A stretch of DNA of 64,000 nucleotides. Source: Ornithodoros turicata. Taxonomy: Eukaryota > Arthropoda > Arachnida > Ixodida > Argasidae. Under the pieces are notes generated by a model. That model did not search any database and was not told the origin of the DNA. It saw nothing but the letters and a program-made list of their open reading frames with translations. Below are positions 50,001 through 60,000 of this stretch, piece by piece. Made by a program: the position numbers and the translations under genes. How positions within the stretch are numbered: the first letter of the stretch is position 1; each line of letters begins with the position of its first letter. The stretch spans positions 72,915,687 through 72,979,686 of the forward strand of contig NC_088206.1 of assembly GCF_037126465.1 (NCBI RefSeq). Reading direction: 5' to 3'.

Positions 50001-50302
50001 GTGAAGATGCTGATATAACAACGACCTTTAACGGTTCGAACAACTTTGCTATAAAGACGCTGTAGCCCACTGTCATAGAAATTAAAAAATTTTTTCGTCG
50101 TTGTTGTCTCGTCTTTAGGTACAACTGCCTGAGTGATGTAGCTGACCACGTGTTCCCACCCCTGAGGCGGAGGGCCCTAGGGGACGATGCGGGGAAACTG
50201 GCGACATCTTTCCTAGCCTGCGAAGAGTTTAGTTCGTTCACGTACTGGCGTGATCCCATTCCCCCAATTGAAATCAAGATTGAGAGTCCCACACCCAAGT
50301 GA
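33846..50302 (+). CDS. LPIN: Lipin, phosphatidate phosphatase, complete gene in 17 coding exons
   Basis: Coding exons: 33846-34025, 34914-35015, 35857-36240, 37375-37763, 38482-38708, 39980-40145, 40226-40387, 42721-42882, 44411-44480, 44768-44887, 46336-46472, 46585-46762, 46862-47010, 47078-47317, 47616-47733, 47821-47924, 50119-50302. They sum to 3072 nt, 1023 aa plus TGA, with every junction in phase and GT-AG. Lipins convert phosphatidate to diacylglycerol at the endoplasmic reticulum (Mg2+-dependent) and can also act in the nucleus on transcription. The N-LIP domain opens [12 protein letters not shown] basic nuclear signal [13 protein letters not shown] is at residues 235-247. The HAD catalytic motif DIDGT is at 802-806, and LGHIL at 813-817 fits the LxxIL co-regulator motif. 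The exon 7 acceptor has a poor pyrimidine tract, and that junction is the least certain. Confidence 0.95.
35857..44887 (+). CDS. LPIN: Lipin exons 3-10: linker, nuclear signal and middle region
   Basis: Exons 3-7 encode a Ser/Pro/acidic linker of low complexity with the basic cluster in exon 4. Exon 8 ([13 protein letters not shown]) and exon 9 ([19 protein letters not shown]) carry recognisable lipin sequence. Exon 10 has the Lys-rich [14 protein letters not shown], equivalent to the Trp-rich segment of the middle lipin region. Introns here hold two 346-347-bp hAT-like elements, a fold-back element and nested repeats. Confidence 0.88.
36351..36696. mobile_element. hAT-like MITE, 346 bp, lipin intron 3
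   Basis: Termini TAGACCCTGAAGTTTTCGGG and ...CATCAGGGTCTA, flanked by an exact 8-bp duplication GTCATAAT (36343-36350 and 36697-36704). The interior is rich in TTCGGG and AATCGGGT words. Same family as 38081-38427. Confidence 0.88.
38081..38427. mobile_element. hAT-like MITE, 347 bp, lipin intron 4
   Basis: Termini TAGAGCCTGAAGTTTTCGGG and ...CTTCGGGCTCTA. Flanks TGTATATA and TGTATCGG share only five bases, so the duplication has decayed or the insertion is older. The interior (CAATTCGGGGTGCAAATTCG) matches the 36351-36696 copy. Confidence 0.8.
40464..40675. mobile_element. Fold-back MITE, about 212 bp, lipin intron 7
   Basis: Ends CAGGGTGTTCAAA and ...TTGAACACTCTG are inverted, and the centre GTAAGAAACAGGTGCTGC pairs with GTAGCACCTGTTTCTTAC. 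It belongs to the same family as 1754-1968. Confidence 0.7.
40930..41430. repeat. Dispersed repeat interrupted by a younger element, lipin intron 7
   Basis: Blocks CAGAATCGTCTTTTTCG, GATATAAAATTACAGAA, ATGTAAGGATT and AACATTTTCACGCATTAAACC match 49015-49340 in order. A 177-bp element (41114-41290) splits this copy. Confidence 0.7.
41114..41290. mobile_element. TA-flanked MITE, 177 bp, pogo/Tigger-like ends
   Basis: Inverted ends CAGTCAAACTCCTTTA and TAAAGGAGTTTGACTG, flanked by TA (41112-41113 and 41291-41292). CAGT-type ends with TA duplication fit the pogo/Tigger group. The related repeat at 49140 lacks it. Confidence 0.85.
41640..41945. repeat. Partial copy of a TTAA-type repeat family, lipin intron 7
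   Basis: CTCCGGCGACTCTCCGGCGGAATTCCGGCATACTC and what follows (in short: ATCCGGCGACTGCTC, GTCACGTATTCCATCG, GATACTGTGGTCA) parallels 61500-61620. The ends are decayed. Confidence 0.55.
45033..45686. mobile_element. hAT-like element, 654 bp, lipin intron 10
   Basis: Termini TAGGGCCCTCAGTTTTCGGG and CCCGAAAACTGAGGGCCCCA, flanked by an exact 8-bp duplication TTAACACT (45025-45032 and 45687-45694). It shares the TTTTCGGG terminal block and ATCGGGGGGTAAA interior with the two shorter copies. It encodes no protein. Confidence 0.9.
46336..50302 (+). CDS. LPIN: Lipin exons 11-17: catalytic C-LIP (HAD phosphatase) domain
   Basis: Exon 12 ends [10 protein letters not shown], exon 13 carries [10 protein letters not shown] (nucleophile and acid/base aspartates), and exon 14 begins [15 protein letters not shown] and contains [12 protein letters not shown]. 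Exons 15-16 give [12 protein letters not shown] and [11 protein letters not shown]. Exon 17 ends the protein with ...[13 protein letters not shown]. All catalytic landmarks of Mg2+-dependent phosphatidate phosphatases are present. Exons 11-16 are packed into 1.6 kb, then a 2.2-kb intron full of repeats precedes exon 17. Confidence 0.94.
47985..48560. repeat. AAGTTAC/GTTACTT-rich degenerate repeat, lipin intron 16
   Basis: Dense AAGTTAC, GAGTTACTT and AACGAGTT words occur in the outer thirds of the block, some inverted, around an ordinary-looking core (48180-48340). It looks like a decayed DNA element. No target duplication was established. Confidence 0.4.
49015..49340. repeat. Second copy of the 40930-41430 repeat, without the nested MITE
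   Basis: Shares AGCTCCTAGCTTT, CCGCAGAATCGTCTG, ATGTAAGGATTGCAAT and AAACCCGATCAGCTACGA with the earlier copy. It provides the empty site for the 177-bp element. Confidence 0.7.
49522..49965. mobile_element. hAT-like element, 444 bp, lipin intron 16
   Basis: Ends CAGGGAGTGACTTTTTTGG and CCAAAAAAGTCGCTCCCTA-type sequence (the right end reads CCCCAAAAAAGTCGCTCCCTA without the first bases pairing exactly). An AAACCCGAT-rich interior recalls the other lipin-intron hAT-like copies. The flanks do not show an exact 8-bp duplication. Confidence 0.55.
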
Positions 50303-53184
50303 TGTGCACCTGCTTTGAGTGCTCAATGTTCTAGTCTTCAAGTAAGCATGACCTCTAACATACATCATTCATTCTGCATCATTTTACAGAATTGTGCATT
50401 CCTAACATCATTTTACAACACAGCGCATCACTCACATGATTGGCTTAGCTTTAGCTTACATCACAATGCATCCTTCCAGTTACGTAGTACTACATTATTA
50501 ACATAATTTTACCTCCAAGTGCATTATTTATGTAACAATCACTGCATAACATCGTTTTTTTTTTGTTTTTTTTGTCCGAGTGGTGCCTTAATAATGCAAC
50601 ATTTTCGTGTTTTTTTTGTTTTTTTTCATGGGAGTCAGAGCAGCAAAATATTTTTCTTTAGTTGCACAGTAGTACGAGGTGATGCTGTTGTACTGCAGCA
50701 TTTACAATCAATTTTTATTCTCGCTCGCAGCTGTGGAAATTTTCCTAGGTGGCTGCCAAAACAATATGAAAATCAAAAAGTGATACTATACCATTTTTAA
50801 ATTACGAAGAAAGGAATGATTCAGCCCTACGGGGCACTTGCGATGTGTTTACCCTCACGTAACAGATGGCGTTAGCAGCGTCTATCACAGTGTGCGCATG
50901 CGTTGGTACATCACGACACAACGATAGTGTGCGCACTCCCGTCAATATCATAATACATGGGCTTGACTGTGGCTAAGTGTCACAGCCCACTCCAAGAGAA
51001 AATGTCTCCAAAATGGATCATTTGCTGCTGACTTTTCAGTTGAGTACCTCATTGTAATTTTGTTTGTTTGAAACACAATGAGAAGTGCACGTCTGCAGTG
51101 AAACATGTTATGCCTTTCGCGTGTAACCGTCAGAGATGTCAGTAACCAGAGATGTCAGTATTTTTTTTTTTTTTTTGCACATGATTATATTTGATTTCAA
51201 TATCTGCGGTACCCACTTTTTTATTTTGTTCGTAACATTTAATGTCTGTTCTGTGACTGCCCTGCGTAAAACGACCTGTCAAAGCATATTGTACTGACCA
51301 TGCCATTACTTACTGAATGTTAAATTAACGAAGTATCTTTGCTAACCTTTTTTTTTTTCCTACCCTCACGTGCCCTCTTTTTCAAATATTTACTTTCGTT
51401 TCCTGACTTTAAAATTGTTCCCAAGCCTTCACATTCCTTCCATTGCCTTTTCTTTTTACTTCCTTTTTACTATCTTTATTGCTTACTGCTTTCCTTTCTG
51501 TTATTTTCCTAGTATGCCTGTTCCTTTTTTATTTCGTAGAGCTGTGCGAATGTTCGGAATTTCGAATACGAATCGAATATGGGATGCCATTGGAATGCTG
51601 TTCACAATTCGCAATACTATTCGCACAGCCCTACCTTTTAGCATATTTACGTACGACTTTCTTTGTCCTTCCTTGCCTTCCTTTATTTCCCTAATCTCCC
51701 CGCTTCTTCCCTAACCTTTTACTTTTGTTTTCTTTACCTTCCCTTTCATTTATACTCTCAGTCAGTGTATGCCCCAGATGTTAAAGACTCGATGTTTTAA
51801 AATCTTTTTCTCCATTTTCTCTGTTGGCTCTAGCTTTCACTCGTGTATTGCGAGAGTTATAAGCCCTGTCGGCACTAAACTGGGCCGCCTTTCATTCGTC
51901 TTCCACTTTCAGGTTGATGTTCTTCTTCCTGCCGTCTGGAACGGTGGCGGAACACGGAGGCCTCCGTACAAATGCCAAAGAATAGCAACTGCTCCCCTTA
52001 GTCATCATGACAAACCACGCACAAACATTCACACATTTATAATTGTAGAATATAGCCAATACCACGACCCGATGTGTCCGAGGCAGCGTCCTAACTTAAT
52101 GCCCGGGGGACATCGGTTCCCGGGTGACATTTGTGTGTCATCTGCCTCCTGAATGATTCTTGCAGAAATGCTCAGTTTTTTTTTTTTTTCTTCAGTGATC
52201 TCATCCTGTACATGTATCATAATACGTGCTTATGCATCATAATGCCTATCTCGATGTACCAATAATGGTGTCATTCCACGTTTCTCTGTGCCAATCGTGA
52301 GCCGAAAAAAAAAAGAAAAAAAAAGCTGTTCAGTAAAACTCTCCAGACACAGCCTTTTTTTTTTTCCGGATTTCACGAAGTCGTTAGAAAATAAGTGTCA
52401 ATTTGAATGTATAGTCATGATGTGCAAGATGGCTCTCAAAGAGAGTATTTTGGATTTTTATAAATGAGAAATTGTGTAATTTATGGTTTGCTTCGTGCTT
52501 TTGTTTAGGCATCTACGGTGAAATAATGTGTAAGTCTTGTCCGTAGACAGTATGGGTCTGGATTGTTACGGTAGTAGTGTACTTATAACTGTTGTTCGGG
52601 ACCGCGGAGGGAACGCACCATGGATACGTTCCTGGACAATTTTCATAAAGTTTCTGTACATATCTGAGTGGTTGATACGATTTTGCGTAGCGTTTCCCCA
52701 ATCTCCCTCCGGTGTCCTTGTTCATTGGACAATGGTGATTTCTGCTGGAATTATGGCGTTTTGTACGAGAAAGTCGTTTCTTGTGATACGTGTTAGAAAC
52801 TAGCCATTTTGTGATGGCAATGTGAGATGCAGTACATTTCTGGATTGGTTGGAGAAAGTGCAGAATGATAGTTCCAACAACTACTTATAGAGGAATGAGT
52901 ATTATACGTGTTTCCTTTTGTTAATAAAAATGTTTTAGTACAAATGGATGTACGCCAACTGTGGGTGATTGTTTGACCGAACCGCACCCGATTTTTGCGC
53001 CTCCGCAACCACTTCTCCCCTCTTCCACAAAGGACAAACACACTAAAGCAGTATTTTATGGGTACTCTACCAGGAGTACGTTTGAAACATGAAACTTTTT
53101 ACTGTACTTCAAGTACTAATGATGCACCCAACCAGTTGTGAGGAAAGTACTTAAAATAATGATCAAAATTCTAGTTTCAGCTAG
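50303..53184 (+). other. Lipin 3' flank, candidate poly(A) signal at 52923
   Basis: No coding exon is recognised. The first plus-strand AATAAA I noticed after the lipin stop is at 52923-52928, implying a 3' UTR of about 2.6 kb if used. Earlier variant signals could serve instead. Long T runs occur at 50551-50575, 51161-51177 and 52176-52190. Confidence 0.35.
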
Positions 53185-54400
53185 CTGTGAAAAGAGCTAC
53201 TCCCACACTATTTTCATGACCTGTATCATGAGAATAGTCATGGAATATCATAGTGACTGTTGTCTGTTATAAAACACTACATGACACTGTTTGAAGCAGC
53301 GGTAGTCGCATAAAGTCAAGTCATGGCACATATGAAAATACTCATGGAATGTCATAATGACTGTCAATTAGCATAAAACATTGCATGGCACTGAGACAGC
53401 GGTGGCCTCATAATATCAAGTCATGACCGATATCATGAAAATAGTCATGGAATGTCACACTGACCGTCTGTAGCCGTGAAACACTGTTTGCACAATGGAG
53501 GTCCAAAAGTCGAGTCGAGTCATTGCACATATTGTGAAAATAGTCATGGAATGTCATAATGACCGTCTGTACATAAAACACACTGTTTGAAGCAGAGGTA
53601 GTCGCACAAAGTCTAGTCCTGAATTATATCATGAAAATAGTTATGGGATGTCATAATGTCCGTCGATAGTCATGGAGCACTGTGTGACAGTGTTTGAGAC
53701 CGCGGTAGTCGCATAAAGTCGAGTCATAACGCACATCATGAAAATAGTCATGAAATGTCATACTGACCATCGGTAATCGTCAAACACGAGGTGACACTGT
53801 GTGAAGCAGCGATAGTCTCATAAAGGGTCATGAACCGTATCATGATAATAGTCATGGGATGTCATAATAACTGTCGATAGTCGTGAAACAGTTTGAAGCA
53901 GCGGTAGTCGCGTAAAGTCGAGTGATGACCTTTATCATGAAAATAGTCTAGCAATGTCGTAATGAAGTCGGTAGTCATAAAACACTGACACTGTTTGAAA
54001 GTGCAATAGGCATGTGTCGATTCATGAACAGTATCATTAAAATAGTCATGACATCGTAATGACTGTCGGTAGTCTTAAAACACCATGCATCTGTTTGGAG
54101 CAGCATATGGCAGCATGGGCGTACCGAGAGGGGGGCTATGCCCCCCCTGCAACTCCAAGGTCGTTTGTGAAAATACTGCTCTCTATTCATAGGTCGTAAT
54201 GATTATTCGCATATATCATAACCTCTGAACACCCACACAGTGCGCAACGTCCGCTTCCAGAAAAAGATGTGGTAGTGGGTGTGGGGGTTTGCACACTTGC
54301 CCCCCTGTAAGCGCCCATGTATGGTAGTTGCATAAAGTCGAGTAATGGCACACCTATGAGCATGCAGTCATGGAGTACCATAATAACAGACAGTATAGTC
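53185..54400. repeat. Degenerate minisatellite, unit about 100-105 bp
   Basis: The motif ATAGTCATGGAATGTCATAATGA recurs in variant form near 53234, 53340, 53442, 53541, 53637, 53746, 53849, 53944, 54043 and 54364. Each is followed by GTCGGTAGTC, AAACACT, CTGTTTGAAGCAGCGGTAGTC and CATAAAGTCGAGTCATG variants. That is about ten to eleven diverged units, interrupted by an inserted element at 54114-54319. Confidence 0.85.
54114..54319. mobile_element. 206-bp element with 8-bp target duplication inside the minisatellite
   Basis: Inverted ends CATGGGCGTACCGAGAGGGG and ...CCCCCCTGTAAGCGCCCATG (imperfect). Flanks TATGGCAG (54106-54113) and TATGGTAG (54320-54327) match at 7 of 8 bases. The minisatellite phase resumes after it. 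Confidence 0.7.
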
Positions 54401-54650
54401 ATGGATAACCCCTGTTTTGCTAATTAAATTAGCAGTAGACTTCTCATATGACTGGAATACTGATATTTGCATCGCGATTTCGGTCATTAAATTCGATTAA
54501 ATCGCTGATAAAATTGGATAGTGTTTGGATCAAATTGTGTGGCGCCGGGTTCAGAGGAAGTGACCAACAGAAAAGGAAGAAAAAAAAACTAAATCCTAGA
54601 GTGTTTCCACAAAAGTAATTACCTTTTAAAAATTAGGTTAAAAAATTTCC

Positions 54651-54722
54651 TTCCGACGCCGGGAATCGAACCCGGGCCTCCTGGGTGAAAGCCAGGTATC
54701 CTAGCCACTAGACCACGCCGGA
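54651..54722 (-). tRNA. tRNA-Glu (anticodon UUC)
   Basis: 72 nt on the minus strand. The acceptor stem TCCGGCG pairs with CGTCGGA (one G-U pair) and the discriminator is A. The D arm contains TGGTCTAGTGGCTAGGA (A box). The anticodon stem CCTGG/CCAGG holds the loop CTTTCAC with anticodon TTC. The T arm contains GGTTCGATTCC (B box). No intron and no encoded CCA. A run of six T on the minus strand (54645-54640) follows as a pol III terminator. It looks fully functional. Confidence 0.96.
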
Positions 54723-54729
54723 TTTCGTT

Positions 54730-55971
54730 ATGTGGTGTCAAAACTACTTTATAAAAGAATACATACTCTTCTTGTCACTTTCGGTTTGGGTGCCTGTTTC
54801 ACTATGGTCAAAAGTTGCCTAGGCTACCGTCCGACCGCCGCTCTCCAAAGGAGGTGGCAGCCGTAGCAGCACGCAGCACCGTAGATGACGTCACAGATGG
54901 CGCGAGTGAGCAGCAACATCAGCGCCCCAAAATATGCAACGCGTGGTAGTTTAGCAGACGACGGCGGCACTTTCAAATACTCACATGGTCTCGAGTTGAA
55001 ACACTATGCAGAACCCGCTGATGAAACTTCATAGTGTTAAAAAAACCACCTGTGCGACTTGCGCCCGAAATGGAGCTGTGCGAACTATGCTACAACTAAA
55101 ACACGGAGCGCACAGCTACAAAACCTCAAGTTCCCTGAAGGGGACGCCATGTCTTCAAGGGAGCGACAGTATGTGTTTTGCACCTGGTTGCAACTCGGGT
55201 ATCGTTCTTGCAAGACAGACTTTGGCACACTTGACACAGGTAAAACTTATACTTACTACCTCCTCATGCTAAAGGAAATGACCGTCCACGGAGTTTATTC
55301 GTCGACGTAGACGTTGCTATGTTTGGTGTTCCTCTCGGGACTGCGGTGGGTCGAAATTCGAACCACACGGGATTTGTGGGCCGCGGCTCTCACGGTCTAT
55401 ATCACAGCACATATACATGGTCCGTTTTCGGTTTCGTTTCGTTGTGCGTGGCTGCCGTTTCTTTAGTCATTTGTTGCTCTGTTCAGTCACGTGAGAGTCC
55501 ACGTGGCACGTTATCGGAGCACTAATAGCGTCACGAACAAGCATTTATTCGGAAGAGGCCGACTTCAATGGGAACCATATAGCCATACCCATCAGCATTG
55601 CAAAATGTGAATGTCCGCGAGGATAATAATAATAATAATTAATAATAATAATGATGGACCTCTACCCAACAAACGTCATCATGGCGTTGGTGGACAGGCA
55701 GGAAACCGAAGGGGGGAGGGGGGCAGGGTACCATTGGTACCATGGGTACCACGTGGTTTCACGTATGGGCATTTGTTCGCTGCTTCCTTTTGAAAGAAAA
55801 GTAGGACCGAAGGTCGCGTCCCCTTTCATGGTCCCTCGTAATCCCCTCAGGGCAGTGGCTTTCGAGCGCGACCTTGTTCGCGTCCTGCCCCAAGCGTATA
55901 GTTCAACTCTACCAAATTGGTGGCGCTGTCGAACACTATGACGTCATTTGTTTACAAACAAGGAGAGGTCT
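54730..55971. other. Intergenic between tRNA-Glu and a SINE
   Basis: Short frames (55006-55272, 55059-55310, 55651-55941) lack family resemblance. An AAT microsatellite lies at 55623-55650, and a TACCATTGGTACCATGGGTA palindrome-rich patch at 55728-55750. Confidence 0.5.
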
Positions 55972-56163
55972 ATTGCGATACAACTGCGATCACGAACGAC
56001 ACAACAGTGGTCGGTTTGTGGATCAGTTTTGTCCACCTGGGGGGGTTCTTTATCTCAGCACACCGTATTTAACGTCCCTCGAGGAAGACGGCGTGTCAAA
56101 GCTACTTGTACCCCGCCACCTAGTTGGGTTCGAACCAGCTACCAATTGAGCCACCGAGACCCG
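55972..56163 (-). mobile_element. tRNA-derived SINE copy 3
   Basis: The minus strand starts CGGGTCTCGGTGGCTCAATTGG (A box TGGCTCAATTGG), then GGTTCGAACCC (B box) only a few bases on. The body is shared with 18992-19222. The unusually short spacing between the boxes suggests an internal deletion of the tRNA-like part. Confidence 0.75.
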
Positions 56164-57002
56164 TGAAACGAATGTGGAATGTACTGTGCGATGCATTCGA
56201 GGTAACGTATTCGTCGCTGTGTGCCAAGAATGTCTCTCGAGAGCCTTCGGTTTCTTGTGCGCAAGTATACAGCGCACCAACGCCATCGAGGTCCTCTGGC
56301 GTCTGTTACACCGTACCATAAAATGCCAATAAAAGCATTAACGCAAACGAGTAGGTATGCAGTGCGACAGGCATTTTAATCGATATACTGCCGTCCACAA
56401 AAAAAAAAGAAAAAAAAACTCGCTTTAAACATATTGTCTCCTTATCTAATGTTTTCTTCCAAGTACACGGGAAGTGCTCTTTAAAAGTGTACACAGCGAC
56501 CACCTTCATAGTTCATAGACATATCACTCTATAAATGCGCCGACAACACGGTCATCCATCTTCCAGTTGAGTAAAAAAGTGATAACGTTTTATTCTCGAC
56601 GATATAAACTGGGCAGAGATTGCCATGGAAACCAGGTAAATGCGCAGAATTGGTCCACGGCTCAGATGGGAACCTTATCCTGAAAGGTAAGGGTGCCTTC
56701 TTACATTTGTCCTTTGCACCAGAATTGAAGTACGATTTTTTTTTTTTTTTCACTCTGTCAACGAGCGATATAAAAAGTGCATTAGAATCTGTGAAAAGGT
56801 GCCAGCAGCTGTGGAAACATTTAATTGGGAGCTCTTTTTAAAGAGCTGGACTGTTCGACAAACAAGTGTTTTGAATGTACAGCGCCAGACACGAGTTTTA
56901 GCCGTGTGAGGTTTTCATTTGAGTGATTCCAAGTGCGCTTCAACAAAAGCTGGAAGAAAAGAAGTTTTAGTTTGACGAGTTTCCACTGCACTCAACTTTC
57001 AG
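56164..57002. other. Upstream flank of the receptor exons
   Basis: Earlier exons of the ionotropic receptor may lie here, but none can be fixed. An open stretch around 56752-56870 lacks a convincing acceptor and family match. Confidence 0.4.
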
Positions 57003-60000
57003 TACATTGTGCTGTTCGGGTATCGTTATGTTCATGCCTGCTACAGTTATGAGCCGTTCCCTTATAGCGTTTTCGTGCTGCGAATTACCGGTACATATCG
57101 CTTAGCACTTACAGGACTGCAATCGGACACGATGCAGCGAGTATTCAAGTACGAGAACCTAACCCTTCGCTTTACGGGACATCACGTGAGTATACGCTTT
57201 TGACGTCATTGGACGGAAGAGCTGTCTTTCGGGGGCTCCGAGTTCACCCTCAACGGGAGGCAGTTGACAAAAATTACTTCAGTTTTTTCATATCCTTATT
57301 TTTTAAATCTATCTCCGATCTCAAGATGTTTCCGATGTCCGGCATTCACACAGCGGAAAACGGCAGCATCACTTTCACGGGCATCTCTGGTTACATGTTC
57401 AGCCTCCTAAAACGGGCGCTCCGTTTCAAGTAAGTCTATAGTTCACGTTGTAGCCACTGTGGTTTCTTTTGTTGCTAGTTACTACATACGTGTCTACTGC
57501 CCTCCGTTGCAAAGAAAGGGTGGCGCTGTATTATACCGTCTGCATTATATGTTCTCAAGACACGTGATCAAGCTTCCTCCGGAGTACAACTGGGGAGGTC
57601 GAAAGGCAGACGGCACTTGGGGAGGCCAGTTCGGAATGGTTGTTCGAAATGTAAGTACCATTACACAGAGACGTATAAGTGGGGGAGACCGACCACTGTT
57701 GATGATCAAAGAATATCTCTCGTTGGCGGCGCTAACTACGAGGCCGTGTTCTGTGATTTCAGTGGACGTTAAAGGTACTGTAAAGCAGCAGGCATACAAT
57801 TTTATATTGTTGGCTCATTTGACAGCCTGGGTGCTCAGTGCACAAACGCCACAAATTTCGTTCAAATCCAACCCATAGTTTTTTAAGAAAATTAATTGCT
57901 TCAATATTACGGGCAACTCTGTGTCTAACACCCGACACGAACTCCGCAGTTCCCGCCATGTAGGGCGGCTGACATAAACATGCAAATAACAATGGAGCGT
58001 ACAGCGACATCTGTGGACCGCTACCATCACCACACCGGCTTGCCGGACGTGCTGCAGTTTTGCGTGGTTGGCTTTCATGGTGATTCTGCTGGCAGGTTGT
58101 TACTCATTTACACGATGTACCAATGTTCTTGCATTTTGAGAGACAGCAACTACCTCTTTTGAACGAACTTTTAAAAGAAAGTTCATGAAGCCGGCTACTT
58201 AGCCTATGACTTAGCCGATAGAGGGTTGGGGACATGTAACACTGTTGCTCGACGAATAGGCGATTGTTTCCCACCAGGCGTCGCACCGCGTCCTTTCACC
58301 GCAATTTCGGAAGTGATTAAAAATATTTAGAATTCTCTGTCGCACATAAAATTTGCACTGTGGGTTTGTTTCGGCATAAGCTTTCAAATGCCGCTGCCAA
58401 TATTAACAGCTTGCCTGCTGCTTTACAGTACCTTTAAAGTGCCGCTCTGGACTAAAAAGTTATAACTGAAAATCGCTCAAAGCTTCATTACGCAAGTTGC
58501 GTTGTTCCGTCCGTCCGTTCTTGACATGTCGTTGGGAGAGTCAGTGATTTATCCAGACCCTCCTACACCCCCTAACACCCCTGAAAATCTGGAGGAGACC
58601 CCCTAAAATTTTGTGAGATTGCACAATATTTCCTCAAAAGCATGTAAATACACCCCCCTGCGGAACCCAACACCCACTCAAGGACGAAATCCTGCAATCG
58701 GTGACTCACTTGACTGACAATCAAGAAGTGTGGATTGAAATCCGACCCTATCTGGCTTTCTCGACGGCTGCATTCTTTCATTGCTTGTTTATTTGCTTGT
58801 AAAAAAAACAAAAAAAACAATGATCTTGTAACGATACAAAAAGATAGAGAGCAATCGAACTGGTGGCAGATATCCATAGCGAAAACCATAGACTAGGGGA
58901 AACATAAATAAAAAAGGACGTACACAAACGCAAGTGTTGTTCACTTGTGTTTGTGTACGTCCTTTTTTTTATTTATTTTGCCCTAGACTCGGGTTTTAGT
59001 TATGGGTGGTCTTGTGCTTGCCCTCTTTGTGTACGTGCAAGCTCCTGTTGTGTACGAGTATGTTGGGCGTAAATTCCCAGGAATGCGATATCCTCGTGGG
59101 TCCCGTAACCCCGACGGCGGACCGGGTCTCGGCGTTACAGCCTCTGCCTCAGTATTTCTACGCTGATGCTTGCCATTGCGGAGGCAGGACCGAAAGATAC
59201 GTGACCGACGTGTTCGGCTACGTCAACGCGTTTGACCGAGAGGTAAGCTCGCAACAAAGGCCAATGTCTGTTTCCGCAACTTGTGTCTCTATAAAACTGC
59301 TCTGTTTCGGTTGTACCCCTAATTTTGCCTTATTTATATTATTTATATGCTTATATTTTTCATTTATTAGGTTTTTATATACACATAATTTATTACTTAT
59401 TTTTATATATATATATGTTGAAGATGGACCAAAAGCCAGGCGACATGTTTCTTTAATAGTATGGAGTAACACTGGCTTGCATAACAAGTTGTAAAAAGAA
59501 GAAAAGCGTGAACGTTTCGACACCTATTCGGGCGTCATCATCAGCACAGGAAAATGAAACGGGGGCTTAAAACGGGAATCCTTTTAAACCCTTGTAACAG
59601 ACTGGTAAGGGCCCCTTGTGACTGTTACAGGCATTTATCTCGCTATGAATGTGCCAAGATTCAAGGAATTTTCTCACCCCCCATCTGTGTTCAAAGGTCA
59701 ATGTTGTCGCGTTTTTAAAATATGTTTCGTGGAGACAAAATGTTAACAAGGATATAACTTCGGTCACGGAAAGTGTAGTGCGTTCAGAAAGGGTGTCGTC
59801 ACTGTTCAGGCGATCTTTGGCCACGTCGATAACAAGAGCAATGGGGACATTCGTGAAGAGTGATACAACGTCAAACGACACCATGGTTTCATCACTGTTG
59901 ATCACTACATCACGAACACTGGAGCAAAATTCACGTGAGTTCTTTGTAGAGTGACCGAAGTTATATCCTTGTTAACATTTTGTCTCCACGAAACATATTT

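Noticed and set aside
53185..54400. CRISPR-like array
   Set aside because: The units are about 100 bp, diverged throughout and contiguous, with no constant-repeat and unique-spacer structure; the genome is eukaryotic.
56752..56870. Open stretch that might be an earlier receptor exon
   Set aside because: No convincing acceptor, weak donor, and no match to receptor N-terminal sequence that I recognise.
59006..59494. 162-codon frame as a single gene
   Set aside because: Only 59081-59242 is coding (receptor exon 4). The rest runs through a splice donor, AT-rich intron and the start of the Penelope-like element.
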